From the NCBI GenBank assembly GCA_046541805.1, contig JBKHCM010000032.1, positions 1 to 25,917 of the forward strand: DNA of 25,917 bases, given 5' to 3'. Below are positions 1 to 7,370 of the stretch, in pieces (within the stretch, counting starts at the first letter, position 1; each line of letters begins with the position of its first letter). Below the pieces are notes generated by a model that was not told the origin of the DNA, ran no database searches, and saw only the letters and a list, made by a program, of their open reading frames with translations. Both the position numbers and the translations under genes were made by a program. The stretch is from JAAAPF01 sp046541805 (GTDB lineage: Bacteria; Pseudomonadota; Alphaproteobacteria; Geminicoccales; Geminicoccaceae).

Positions 1-110
1 CGTTCGAGTGCCGCCAGGGCGCGCTGGGCCTCGACCAGCCGGCGCTGGGCGTCATCGCGGGCGCGCCGGCGCAGGCGCTCGAGCTCGGCGAGCGTGCGTA
101 GGTCGGTCAC
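1..110 (-). CDS. fliJ: FliJ-like flagellar export chaperone, N-terminal fragment
   Basis: This is only the first 36 or so codons; the gene runs off the left edge of the window. The start is a GTG at 110-108 that overlaps the fliI stop as GTGA, the usual sign of translational coupling. The visible peptide begins VTDLRTLAELERLRRRARD and continues with a charged, heptad-like pattern rich in Arg, Glu, Ala and Leu, as expected for a coiled coil. FliJ is a small coiled-coil protein that sits on the FliI ATPase ring of the flagellar type III export apparatus. The call rests on position directly after fliI plus the coiled-coil composition; the fragment is too short to show more. Confidence 0.6.
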   Translation of the reverse strand, partial: MTDLRTLAELERLRRRARDDAQRRLVEAQRALAALE

Positions 111-1441
111 GCCGCCGTGGCCGGAGCGGCACGGCCCAAGGCCTCGGCGAGCCGCGCGAAGGGCGTGGCATCGGCGTCGTCGCCGGGCGCCTCGGCCAAC
201 AGCGCCTCGAGCGCCGGCAACCGTGCGACGGCCTCGTCGACCAGCGGATCGGCGCCGGCGGCATAGGCGCCGAGGCGGATGAGATCGGCGCTCTCGGCGT
301 GCGCCTGCATCAGTCGGCGGGCGTGGCGGGCGAGCTCGGCCTCGTCCGCGGCGTAGACCGCGCCGGCGGTCCGCGACAGGCTCTTGAGGACGTCCACCGG
401 CGGGTAGCGCCCGGCCTCGGCGATCCGGCGGTCGAGCACGACATGGCCGTCGAGGATCGAGCGGATCTGGTCGGCGACCGGCTCCTCGGTATCGTCGCCC
501 TCGGTCAGGACGGTGAACAACCCGGTGACATCGCCGCCATCGTCGACGCCGGGCCCGGCGCGCTCCAGCAGCCGTGGCAACTCGGCGAAGACGCTCGGTG
601 GATAGCCCCGCGTCGCCGGCGGCTCGCCGGCGGCGAGATAGACCTCGCGCAAGGCCGTGGCGAAGCGGGTCAAGCTGTCGACGAGGCAGATCACCGAACG
701 GCCCTGGTCTCTGAGCGCCTCGGCGATGGTGAGGGCGAGCCAGGCGGCGCGCCGGCGCAGCATCGCGGGCTGATCGGAGGTGGCGACGACGGTCACAGCG
801 CGCGCGCGCGCCTCGGCGTCGAGCGTCTCGTTCAAGAACTCGTTGACCTCGCGGCCACGCTCGCCGACCAGCCCGATGACGAGGCAGTCGGCGCGCGCAC
901 GCTTGGCGATCATCGCCAAAAGCGTCGACTTGCCCACGCCGGAGCCCGCGAAGATGCCGAGCCGCTGGCCGCGCCTGACCGGCACGAAGAGGTCGAGCGC
1001 GCGCACGCCCAAGGGCAGCCGCTCGCCCAGCGGGTGGCGGCGGGTCGCGTCCGGCGGGCCGCCGTAGAGTGCCACCGCCCGGCCGCCGGGCGTCGGCGCC
1101 GGCCGGTCGTCGAGCGGGCGGGCGAGCGGGTCGAGGACGCGGCCGAGCCAGTTCGCGCCAGGGCTCACCGTGGCGAGCGACGGCATCACCTCGACGCGCG
1201 CGCCGAGCGCCACGTCGCGGCATGCGCCGTAGGGCAGGAGCACGGTGGTGTCGCCGTCGAAGGCGGCGACCTCGGCCAACAGCGGCGCGCGCCCGCCGCC
1301 GCGCGCGATGCGGCAGCTGTCGCCCACGGCCACGAGCCCGCCGAGGCCGGCGCAGTGGAGAGCGCTCGCCCGGGCGGCATGGACCCGCCCGGCGATGGTC
1401 CACGCGGGAAGATCGGCGAGGGCGTCGTGCAGACGCTGCAT
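107..1441 (-). CDS. fliI: Flagellum-specific ATP synthase FliI (export ATPase)
   Basis: The 444-residue product is full length for FliI, the cytoplasmic hexameric ATPase that energises unfolding and delivery of flagellar subunits to the export gate. The Walker A loop is AGSGVGKST at about residues 165-173 with the catalytic Lys171. LVGERGREVNEF follows, then the Walker B strand VICLVDSLTRFA and the family block GDDTEEPVADQIRSILDGH. These blocks separate it from the F1 beta subunit and favour FliI or the related virulence ATPase SctN. The downstream FliJ-like start and the neighbouring ctrA favour the flagellar form. The ATG is preceded by AGGGAG about 9 bases upstream. The gene is divergent from ctrA, and their shared gap carries a likely CtrA site, which fits CtrA control of flagellar genes known in this class. 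Confidence 0.95.
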   Translation of the reverse strand: MQRLHDALADLPAWTIAGRVHAARASALHCAGLGGLVAVGDSCRIARGGGRAPLLAEVAAFDGDTTVLLPYGACRDVALGARVEVMPSLATVSPGANWLGRVLDPLARPLDDRPAPTPGGRAVALYGGPPDATRRHPLGERLPLGVRALDLFVPVRRGQRLGIFAGSGVGKSTLLAMIAKRARADCLVIGLVGERGREVNEFLNETLDAEARARAVTVVATSDQPAMLRRRAAWLALTIAEALRDQGRSVICLVDSLTRFATALREVYLAAGEPPATRGYPPSVFAELPRLLERAGPGVDDGGDVTGLFTVLTEGDDTEEPVADQIRSILDGHVVLDRRIAEAGRYPPVDVLKSLSRTAGAVYAADEAELARHARRLMQAHAESADLIRLGAYAAGADPLVDEAVARLPALEALLAEAPGDDADATPFARLAEALGRAAPATAA

Positions 1442-1462
1442 GGCGGCGGCTCCCTAGCTCGC

Positions 1463-1492
1463 GTGACGCGAGCATCTTTAACAGCATATAAA
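1463..1492 (+). promoter_or_regulatory. Candidate ctrA promoter
   Basis: In the fliI-ctrA gap a GTGACG hexamer (1463-1468) lies 18 bases before TATAAA (1487-1492). This is the only AT-rich patch in the 187-bp gap. It is a weak -35 with a good -10, and the putative CtrA box overlaps the spacer and -10. The transcript would carry a leader of about 130 bases before the ctrA start. Assigned by eye only. Confidence 0.3.
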
Positions 1493-1493
1493 C
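1478..1493. promoter_or_regulatory. Near-consensus CtrA binding box
   Basis: The bases read TTAA, seven bases, then TAAAC. The consensus for CtrA is TTAA-N7-TTAAC, so there is a single mismatch (A for T at 1490). A further TTAA lies at 1495-1498. The site sits between divergent fliI and ctrA, where CtrA autoregulation and flagellar control would be expected. TTAA is rare elsewhere in this GC-rich window, which makes the match less likely to be chance. Confidence 0.45.
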
Positions 1494-1628
1494 TTTAAGA
1501 TTGCATAAGTCGTCTCCACACGCAGCCGGACCCGGACGATCCCGACCGCGTCCTCGCCGGACGCCCCCCGCGATCCTCCGCCGGAACGGTTGTCGATGCC
1601 TTGTCCTCTTGCGGGTTGGGAGACGATG

Positions 1629-2384
1629 ATGCGGGCGCTGGTGGTCGAAGACGATCCGATGTCGCAGAAGCTGATCCAAGCGGCGTTGCAGCGCGAAGGC
1701 GTGATCATCGAGCCGACCGCCTACGGCGAGGACGCCGTCGAGCTGGCCAAGCTCTACGACTTCGACATCGTGCTGCTGGATCTCACCCTGCCCGACCTGG
1801 ACGGCTACGACGTCATCCGGCAAATCCGCGGGGCCAAGGTGCGCACACCGGTCTTGATCCTGTCGGGGCGGCTCGAGGTCGACGACAAGGTCAAGACGCT
1901 GAGCTCCGGTGCCGACGACTACGTGACCAAGCCGTTCTACCCCGCCGAGCTGGCGGCGCGGATCCAGGCCGTGGTCCGGCGCTCGAAGGGGCACTCGGAA
2001 TCGGTCATCCGCACCGGCGCCCTCGTCGTCAACTTCGACACCCGGACCGTCGAGGTCGGCGGCCTGCGCCTGCACGTCACCGGCAAGGAATACAGTATCC
2101 TCGAGCTCCTCTCGCTCCGCAAAGGCGTCACGCTCACCAAGGAGATGTTCCTCGACCATCTTTACGGCGGCATGGACGAGCCGGAGCTCAAGATCATCGA
2201 CGTGTTCATCTGCAAGCTCAGAAAGAAGATCGCGCGCCTGAACGCCGGCCAGCATTACATCGAGACGGTATGGGGACGCGGCTACGTCTTGAAGGACCCG
2301 GACGCGCAGGCCGAGGCCGAGGCCGACGCGGGCGACGGCGTCGCCGGGATCACCGCGCCCATGGACGCGGCGGACGTGCTTTAG
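1629..2384 (+). CDS. ctrA: CtrA-type cell-cycle/motility response regulator
   Basis: This is an OmpR-class response regulator of 251 residues. The receiver (about 1-115) has the acidic pair ED at 8-9, the phosphoacceptor Asp51 in LLDLTLPDLDGY, and Lys in the DDYVTKPF segment. The DNA-binding domain (about 125-232) carries near-invariant CtrA blocks: LSLRKGVTLTKEMF, LYGGMDEPELKIIDVFICKL and IETVWGRGYVL. CtrA is the master transcription factor of cell cycle and motility in alphaproteobacteria. An ATG at 1629 is preferred because GGAG (1619-1622) is six bases upstream and MRALVVEDD aligns with the family start; ATG 1626 and an upstream ATG at 1590 are alternatives. The receiver is more divergent than the DNA-binding half. 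The tail is about 20 residues longer than Caulobacter CtrA (231 residues, from memory), is acidic, and ends DVL rather than in two alanines. Confidence 0.93.
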   Translation: MRALVVEDDPMSQKLIQAALQREGVIIEPTAYGEDAVELAKLYDFDIVLLDLTLPDLDGYDVIRQIRGAKVRTPVLILSGRLEVDDKVKTLSSGADDYVTKPFYPAELAARIQAVVRRSKGHSESVIRTGALVVNFDTRTVEVGGLRLHVTGKEYSILELLSLRKGVTLTKEMFLDHLYGGMDEPELKIIDVFICKLRKKIARLNAGQHYIETVWGRGYVLKDPDAQAEAEADAGDGVAGITAPMDAADVL

Positions 2385-2393
2385 CGCGGTTTT

Positions 2394-2427
2394 GACCGGC
2401 TCGGTGCGGCCACGCCGGTCCACCGGC
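2394..2427. terminator. Hairpin between convergent ctrA and TAXI gene
   Basis: GACCGGC (2394-2400) is complementary to GCCGGTC (2414-2420). An overlapping palindrome, GCCGG-TCCA-CCGGC (2415 region to 2427), offers an alternative fold. The hairpins fall in the 57-bp gap where two genes converge, a natural site for a bidirectional terminator. No T-run follows on either strand, so intrinsic termination is uncertain. Confidence 0.3.
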
Positions 2428-2441
2428 CTGCGGCGGCCCGC

Positions 2442-3461
2442 TCAGTCGCGGACGTGGGGAACCGTCGCCGGCGCGGCGATCAGCCCGGCGGCGCGATAGA
2501 AGTCGAACGCGGCCGGGTGCAGCGGGACGCTCAGCCCTTCGAGCGCCGTCGCCAGCGTAACCTCCCGCCCCGCCGGGTGGCCGGCCGCCAGAACGTCGCG
2601 CGCCACGGGCGACCAAAGTGCCGCCAGGAGCGAGCCCACGAGCTTGTCGGCGAGCCCCGCGTCTACCACCCAGAGCGCCGGGACCGCCAGCGACGGTGTC
2701 GCCCGCATGTCGGCGTAAAGTCCCGCCGGCAATACCGCGAGCCGCCAGTGCGAGCCCGCCCCGACGACGCGGCGCGCCGCCTCCTGGCGCACTGGAACCA
2801 GCTCCATGTCGCCGCGGCCGAGCGCCTCGCGCACCGCCGTCGTCGGCGCTCCCGCGATGGTCAAAAAGCCGTCGAGCTCGTCGGCGTCGATCGCCGCCAG
2901 CGCCTGCGACGGGTTGAGCCCGACCATCTCGAGGGCGCGCAGATCCAGCCCGAAGGCGGGCAGCACCACCGGCGCCGACAGCCGCGTGCCCGAGCCCGGG
3001 GCGCCGACGGCGAGCCGTCGCGGCCGGCCGCCGGCGGCGCGGCGGACGACGAGCTGCACCATCTCGGGGTAGAGGCTCGCCAGCGCGCGAATGCCCGTGA
3101 CGGGCGCGGCCGCGAAGGCGTCGCGGCCGGCATGGGCCGCGTGCGCCACGTCGGCCTGGACGAGAGCGCTGTCGACCTCGCCCGCGGCCAGCGCCTCGAC
3201 GTTGGCGATCGAGCCCTCGGAGGTCTGGGCGACGGCGACGAGGCCGCCCACGCCGCAGAGATCGCCCGGCCGGCAAGGCTCGCCGCCCGGCGGCGCCGTC
3301 AGAATGCTCGCCAAGACACCGGCCAGCGGATAGTAGGTGCCGGCGAGGTCGCCGGTGGCGATGGTGAACTGCCGAATCGGCTCGGCGCGCGCCGGCCCGG
3401 CGAGGGCCGCCGCCAGGAGGCCCAAGGCGCCACGGCGCGTGATCGGCGGCGGACACGACAT
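2442..3461 (-). CDS. TAXI family TRAP-type periplasmic solute-binding protein
   Basis: The 339-residue product is a TAXI-type extracytoplasmic receptor, which delivers small organic acids or amino acids to TRAP permeases. The family signatures are FTIATGDLAGTYYPLAGVL at about 32-50 and EGSIANVEALAAGEVDSAL with VQADVAH at about 82-107. The N-terminus MSCPPPITRRGALGLLAAAL plus ARA before Glu27 is a signal peptide with a twin-arginine pair (Arg9-Arg10), so Tat export is possible. The ATG at 3461 is preferred over one 39 bases upstream because it begins directly at the signal peptide. Two cysteines (about 63 and 69) could form a disulfide. No TRAP membrane subunit (DctQ/DctM-like) lies in the window, so it is an orphan receptor or uses a distant permease. 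The GNAT gene lies 49 bp upstream on the same strand. The ligand cannot be told. Confidence 0.85.
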   Translation of the reverse strand: MSCPPPITRRGALGLLAAALAGPARAEPIRQFTIATGDLAGTYYPLAGVLASILTAPPGGEPCRPGDLCGVGGLVAVAQTSEGSIANVEALAAGEVDSALVQADVAHAAHAGRDAFAAAPVTGIRALASLYPEMVQLVVRRAAGGRPRRLAVGAPGSGTRLSAPVVLPAFGLDLRALEMVGLNPSQALAAIDADELDGFLTIAGAPTTAVREALGRGDMELVPVRQEAARRVVGAGSHWRLAVLPAGLYADMRATPSLAVPALWVVDAGLADKLVGSLLAALWSPVARDVLAAGHPAGREVTLATALEGLSVPLHPAAFDFYRAAGLIAAPATVPHVRD

Positions 3462-3510
3462 ACCGAATTGTGATCCTGGCCCGTGACAGCGGCAAGACAA
3501 CGCCGCGCGA

Positions 3511-4035
3511 TCAGTCCGCGGCGACCGGGTTGCGGCGATCCGCCGCCCGCACCACGCGCGCCGGTCGCAGCGTGCCCGCGGGCGGTGGGCCGGCGCCCGC
3601 GTCGACCATCAGCCGGGCGGGGTCCTCGCCCGGCATCACCGTCGTCGCCGGCGCGGGAACGAAGCCCAAGGGCCCGTAATAGGCCGCATCGCCGACCAGG
3701 AAGACAGCCGCTGGCGCCGGGCGCGCCCGCACCCGCGCCAAGCTCGCGCGCACCAGCGCGCGGCCGATGCCCCGGCCCTTGAGCACCGGCTCCACCCCGA
3801 GCGGGCCCAACAGCAAGGCCGCGGCGTCGCCGACGGCGACCGGCCAATAACGGATGGTGCCGACGACGCGGCCGTCAGCGGCGGCGACGGCGACGCGGGC
3901 GAGGTGGCGCTCCGGCGGCACACCGTCGCGAAAGGCGTAGGACGCCTTGGCGGTGCGGTCGGGTCCGAACGCCCGGTCGAGGAGCTGTTCGATCGCCGGC
4001 GCGTCGGCCGGCGTTTCGGCGCGAAGATGAAACAT
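3511..4035 (-). CDS. GNAT family N-acetyltransferase
   Basis: The 174-residue protein has the GNAT fold pattern. It starts FHLRAETPADAPAIEQLLDRAFG, has a central strand VVGTIRYWPV (about 57-66), then GPLGVEPVLKGRGIGRALV (about 77-95) with the acetyl-CoA pyrophosphate loop KGRGIG, and later VFLVGDAAYYGPLGFVPAP (about 111-129). This layout matches the YhbS-like group of predicted acetyltransferases, whose substrates are mostly unknown. The ATG at 4035 is chosen over one 60 bases upstream because the upstream extension is Arg/Ser-rich and does not resemble the family. It lies 49 bp before the TAXI gene and could share its transcript; a functional link is not shown. Confidence 0.8.
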   Translation of the reverse strand: MFHLRAETPADAPAIEQLLDRAFGPDRTAKASYAFRDGVPPERHLARVAVAAADGRVVGTIRYWPVAVGDAAALLLGPLGVEPVLKGRGIGRALVRASLARVRARPAPAAVFLVGDAAYYGPLGFVPAPATTVMPGEDPARLMVDAGAGPPPAGTLRPARVVRAADRRNPVAAD

Positions 4036-4252
4036 CGTGGGAGCCCGGGATGAGGACGAACGCGACCGTGCGCAGATCGGCGAAGCGGCGATCACCGCCG
4101 TCGTCGTCGCCGCGTTTCGGATCCCGAGATGCTCATGCGACCTCGCTATGGCGTCGCCGCCGCCGCGTCAAGCGCCGGGGCCGGCGGATCGACGGGACGC
4201 CGGGACCGTGCGATGGTGGCGATGACCCGAAGGATCCACCCGCTCGAGCCGT

Positions 4253-5368
4253 ATGCGCGACCGTCCCTACACCGCTTTGGTGCGCGAGTTGCCCGCGCAC
4301 GTGCCCTTCGTCGGTCCCGAGACGCAGGAGCGCGCCCGCGCCCGGCCCTTCCTGGCCCGCCTCGGCGCCAACGAGAGCGTCTTCGGCCCGTCGCCCGCCG
4401 TGACCGCCGCCATCGCCGAGGCGGCGAGCGACAGCTGGCGCTACGGCGATCCGGAGACGTTCGTCTTGCGCGAAGTCCTCGCCGCGGCCGAGGGCGTGGC
4501 GGCCGAGAACGTGCTCGTGGGCGAGGGCATCGACGCCCTTTTGGGCTATACCGTTCGGCTGTTCGTCGAGCCCGGCGTCAAGGTGGTGACCTCGCGCGGG
4601 GCCTATCCGACCTTCAATTTCCACGTCCACGGCTATGGCGGCGAGCTGGTCGCGGTGCCCTACCGCGACGACCAGGAGGACCTCGACGGCCTTCTGGAGG
4701 CGGCGCGGCGCGACCCGGCGGTGCGGGTGGTCTATCTGGCCAACCCCGACAACCCGATGGGCTCGTGGTGGCCGGCCGAGGCGGTCGCGCGCTTCGCCGA
4801 CGCGCTGCCGGCGCGCTGCACCCTCTGCCTCGACGAGGCCTACCACGAATACGCCCCCGCCGGCACGAGCCCGGCGGTCGACGTGAGCGACCCCCGCATC
4901 CTGCGCTTTCGCACCTTCTCGAAGGCCTACGGGCTGGCGGGGCTGCGCGTCGGCTACGTCATCGGCGAGGCCGGGGTGATCGCGAGCTTTCATAAAATCC
5001 GCAACCATTTCGGCGTGAACCGCCTGGCGCAGGTGGCGGCGCGGACAGCGCTCGAGGACCGCGGCCATCTGGCCCACGTGCTGGAGCGCGTGGCCCACGC
5101 CCGGGCGCGCATCGACGCGATCGCCCGAGCCAACGGCCTCGCGGCCCTGCCCTCGGCGACCAACTTCGTCGCGGTCGATACCGGCCGCGACGGCGCCTTC
5201 GCGCGGCGTCTGCTCCAGGCGCTGCTCGATCGCGACCTCTTTTTGCGGATGCCGGGCGTCGCCCCGCTCGATCGCTGCATCCGCATCGGCACCGGCACCG
5301 ACGCCGATCTCGACGCCCTGGCGGCGGCGTTGCCGGCGGCGCTCGCGGAGGTGCGCGCGGCCGCATGA
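4253..5368 (+). CDS. Class I/II PLP aminotransferase, HisC-like
   Basis: The 371-residue protein belongs to the histidinol-phosphate aminotransferase-like branch of fold-type I PLP enzymes. Visible motifs are LGANESVFGPSP (about 38-48), YGDPE (64-68), NPDNPMGSW (164-172) for cofactor stacking, DEAYHEY (194-200), and TFSKAYGLAGLRVGY (221-235) with the Schiff-base Lys224. The C-terminal Arg in IRIG would bind the substrate carboxylate. HisC converts imidazole-acetol phosphate to histidinol phosphate, but many relatives act on aromatic amino acids. No other his gene is nearby, so the substrate is open and I give no symbol. ATG 4253 is the first start in the open frame (stop at 4223-4225); no good Shine-Dalgarno is close. 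It is followed by the 36-bp hairpin repeats and then rpe. Confidence 0.85.
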   Translation: MRDRPYTALVRELPAHVPFVGPETQERARARPFLARLGANESVFGPSPAVTAAIAEAASDSWRYGDPETFVLREVLAAAEGVAAENVLVGEGIDALLGYTVRLFVEPGVKVVTSRGAYPTFNFHVHGYGGELVAVPYRDDQEDLDGLLEAARRDPAVRVVYLANPDNPMGSWWPAEAVARFADALPARCTLCLDEAYHEYAPAGTSPAVDVSDPRILRFRTFSKAYGLAGLRVGYVIGEAGVIASFHKIRNHFGVNRLAQVAARTALEDRGHLAHVLERVAHARARIDAIARANGLAALPSATNFVAVDTGRDGAFARRLLQALLDRDLFLRMPGVAPLDRCIRIGTGTDADLDALAAALPAALAEVRAAA

Positions 5369-5378
5369 GCGCCCTCCC

Positions 5379-5486
5379 CCGGCGGCGCTTGACGCCGGCG
5401 GTCGGGGGGCGCGCCCGCCGGCGCTTGACGCCGGCGGTCTGGGAGCGCACCCGCCGGCGCTTGACGCCGGCGGTCTGGGAGCGCAT
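5379..5486. repeat. Three tandem 36-bp units, each a hairpin
   Basis: Units begin at 5379, 5415 and 5451 with an exact 36-bp period. Units 2 and 3 differ only at the last base; unit 1 has four mismatches to unit 2. Each contains two 9-base arms, CCGCCGGCG and CGCCGGCGG, around the loop CTTGA. The stems (5379-5401, 5415-5437, 5451-5473) are perfect in copies 2 and 3 and have one mispair in copy 1. The array fills the hisC-like/rpe gap. The period is a multiple of three and one plus-strand frame stays open through it, but that frame only runs on as an out-of-frame shadow of rpe, so I treat it as non-coding. Possible roles are mRNA stabilisation, attenuation, or a protein- or transposase-related repeat element. 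Confidence 0.9.
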
Positions 5487-5551
5487 CGACGCGCCACTCC
5501 CGCGCGCCGCGAGCACGCCCGCGCCCCCTCAGTGTCTCGCGAGGAAGAGCG

Positions 5552-6217
5552 ATGACCGCCGACCTCTTGATCGCCCCGTCGATCCTCACCGCCGACTTCG
5601 CGCGTCTGGGCGACGAAGTCGAAGCGGTCGACCGCGCCGGGGCGGACTGGATCCATCTCGACATCATGGACGGTCACTTCGTGCCCAACCTGACCTTCGG
5701 GCCCGAGGTGGTGCGCGCCATCCGTCCGCGGACGGCCAAGACCTTCGACTGCCATTTGATGATCTCGCCGGTGGACCCGTTCGTCGAAGCCTTCGCGGCC
5801 GCGGGCGCCGACCGCATCATCGTCCACGCCGAGGCGGCGACGCATCTCGACCGCACGCTCGCGTTGATCCGCTCGCTCGGCAAGCGGGCGGGGGTTGCCC
5901 TCAACCCGGCGACGCCGGCCGAGGCGATCGACTACGTGCTCGACCGCATCGATCTCGTCTGCGTGATGAGCGTGAACCCGGGCTTCGGTGGACAATCCTT
6001 TTTGGAGAGCCAGTTGGAGAAGCTCAGGCGGCTGAAGGCGAAGACCGCCGGGCGCGGCATCCGCCTCGAGGTCGACGGCGGCATCAACCGCACCACCGCC
6101 GGGCGCGCCGTCGCCGCCGGCGCCGACGTGCTGGTGGCGGGCTCGGCGGTCTTCGGCGCGGCCGACTACGCCCGCGCGATCCGCGAGTTGCACGCGGCGA
6201 CCGACCGCGCCGCTTGA
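5552..6217 (+). CDS. rpe: Ribulose-phosphate 3-epimerase
   Basis: Rpe interconverts ribulose 5-phosphate and xylulose 5-phosphate in the pentose phosphate and Calvin pathways. The 221-residue length is typical. The TIM-barrel signatures are all present: IAPSILTADFARLGDEV (7-23), WIHLDIMDGHFVPNLTFGP (33-51) with metal ligands His35 and the catalytic Asp37, FDCHLMI (65-71) with His68, VMSVNPGFGGQSF (138-150), and LEVDGGIN (172-179) with the second catalytic Asp175. GAGGAAGAG lies just upstream of the ATG. It follows the hairpin array after the aminotransferase and leads into ribD by a 28-bp gap. Its product ribulose 5-phosphate is also the substrate of RibB, a possible reason for sitting before the riboflavin genes. 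Confidence 0.96.
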   Translation: MTADLLIAPSILTADFARLGDEVEAVDRAGADWIHLDIMDGHFVPNLTFGPEVVRAIRPRTAKTFDCHLMISPVDPFVEAFAAAGADRIIVHAEAATHLDRTLALIRSLGKRAGVALNPATPAEAIDYVLDRIDLVCVMSVNPGFGGQSFLESQLEKLRRLKAKTAGRGIRLEVDGGINRTTAGRAVAAGADVLVAGSAVFGAADYARAIRELHAATDRAA

Positions 6218-6245
6218 GGCGCGTCGCGCCAGCCACCGGGGAGCC

Positions 6246-7364
6246 ATGGCCGACCAGCCCGATGAGACGCCGCGCCCCGAGGATGCGGCCTGGATGGCGA
6301 CCTGCCTGCGCCTCGCCGCCCGCGGGCTCGGCAACGTCTGGCCGAACCCGGCGGTTGGCTGCGTCGTCGTCAAGGACGGCCGCTGCGTCGGCCGGGGCTG
6401 GACCCAGCCCGGCGGCCGTCCACACGCCGAGCCGGAGGCGCTGGACCGCGCCGGCACGGCGGCTCGCGGCGCGACCGCCTACATCTCGCTCGAGCCCTGC
6501 GCTCATTGGGGCCGCACCCCCCCCTGCTCGGGCGCGCTGATCGCGGCCGGCGTCGGCCGCGTCGTCACCGCCATCGAGGACCCGGACCCGCGGGTCGCGG
6601 GCGCCGGCCACGCCCAGCTCCGGGCCGCCGGCATCCCGGTCACCGAAGACGTCATGCGCGCCGAGGCGGCGTGGCTCAACGCCGGCTTCTTCAGCCGCAT
6701 CCGCGAGGGGCGGCCCCTGGTGGCGCTCAAACTCGCCAAGAGCCTCGACGGTCGGATCGCCACCGCCGCCGGCGAGAGCCAGTGGATCACCGGACCCGCG
6801 GCGCGCGCGCTGGGCCACCGGCTGCGCGCCGAGCACGACGCCGTCATGATCGGCAGCCGCACCGCCGCCCTCGACGATCCAGCGCTCACCTGCCGGCTCG
6901 CCGGGCTCGAGGGCCGCTCGCCCGTGCGCGTCGTCGTCGACGGCCGGGCCACGCTCGCACCCGCGAGTCAGCTCGCTCTGACCGCCCGCGAGGTTCCGAC
7001 CTGGCTGCTCACCGGCGCGGACGCCGCCACCGGCCCCCTGGAGGCGGCGGGGGTGCGGGTTTTGAAGGTGGCGAGCGACCGCGCCGGTCACGTCGACCTC
7101 GCGGCCGGGCTGCGCGCGCTCGCGGGCGAGGGCGTCACCCGCGTGCTGGTCGAGGGCGGCGCCGGCCTCGCCGGGGCGTTGACCGCGAGGGGCCTCGTCG
7201 ATCGGCTCTATCTTTTCGCCGGCGGGCGGGTGCTCGGCGGCGACGGGCTCGCCGCGATCGGCGGCTTCGGGCTCGAGGCCCTTGCCGACGCCCCGCGCTT
7301 TCGCCACATCGACGATCTCAGCTGCGGGCCGGATCGCCTGCAGCTTTGGACCCGAGCCGATTAG
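6246..7364 (+). CDS. ribD: Bifunctional riboflavin deaminase/reductase RibD
   Basis: RibD performs the second and third steps of riboflavin synthesis: deamination of the diaminopyrimidine and NADPH reduction of its ribosyl chain. The 372-residue protein has an N-terminal deaminase with NPAVGCVVV (34-42), the zinc and catalytic motif HAE (60-62), and EPCAHWGRTPPC with Cys85 and Cys94. The C-terminal reductase shows LKLAKSLDGRIA and SQWITGPAAR, and ends with RVLVEGGAGLAGALTARGLVD. Both active sites look intact. GGGGAG lies only two bases before the ATG at 6246, closer than usual, but the family N-terminus (a short tail, then MATCLRLAARGLG) does not favour a later start. It is followed after six bases by ribE. 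Confidence 0.96.
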   Translation: MADQPDETPRPEDAAWMATCLRLAARGLGNVWPNPAVGCVVVKDGRCVGRGWTQPGGRPHAEPEALDRAGTAARGATAYISLEPCAHWGRTPPCSGALIAAGVGRVVTAIEDPDPRVAGAGHAQLRAAGIPVTEDVMRAEAAWLNAGFFSRIREGRPLVALKLAKSLDGRIATAAGESQWITGPAARALGHRLRAEHDAVMIGSRTAALDDPALTCRLAGLEGRSPVRVVVDGRATLAPASQLALTAREVPTWLLTGADAATGPLEAAGVRVLKVASDRAGHVDLAAGLRALAGEGVTRVLVEGGAGLAGALTARGLVDRLYLFAGGRVLGGDGLAAIGGFGLEALADAPRFRHIDDLSCGPDRLQLWTRAD

Positions 7365-7370
7365 GGCTGC

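Noticed and set aside
4165..4178. A 14-base match, in inverted orientation, to the core of the 36-bp repeat, upstream of the aminotransferase gene
   Set aside because: The arms outside the 14 bases do not pair or match the unit, so it is a weak decayed copy at best; GC-rich sequence gives such short matches by chance more often.
4133..6457. A 774-codon minus-strand open frame opposite the aminotransferase and rpe
   Set aside because: Shadow of two clear plus-strand enzymes; long open frames on the opposite strand are expected at this GC content.
5365..6540. Long plus-strand open frame that reads RRRLTPAV repeats through the hairpin array and on across rpe
   Set aside because: Beyond the repeats it is only rpe and ribD sequence in another frame, Arg-rich and without family likeness, so the repeat array is better explained as non-coding.
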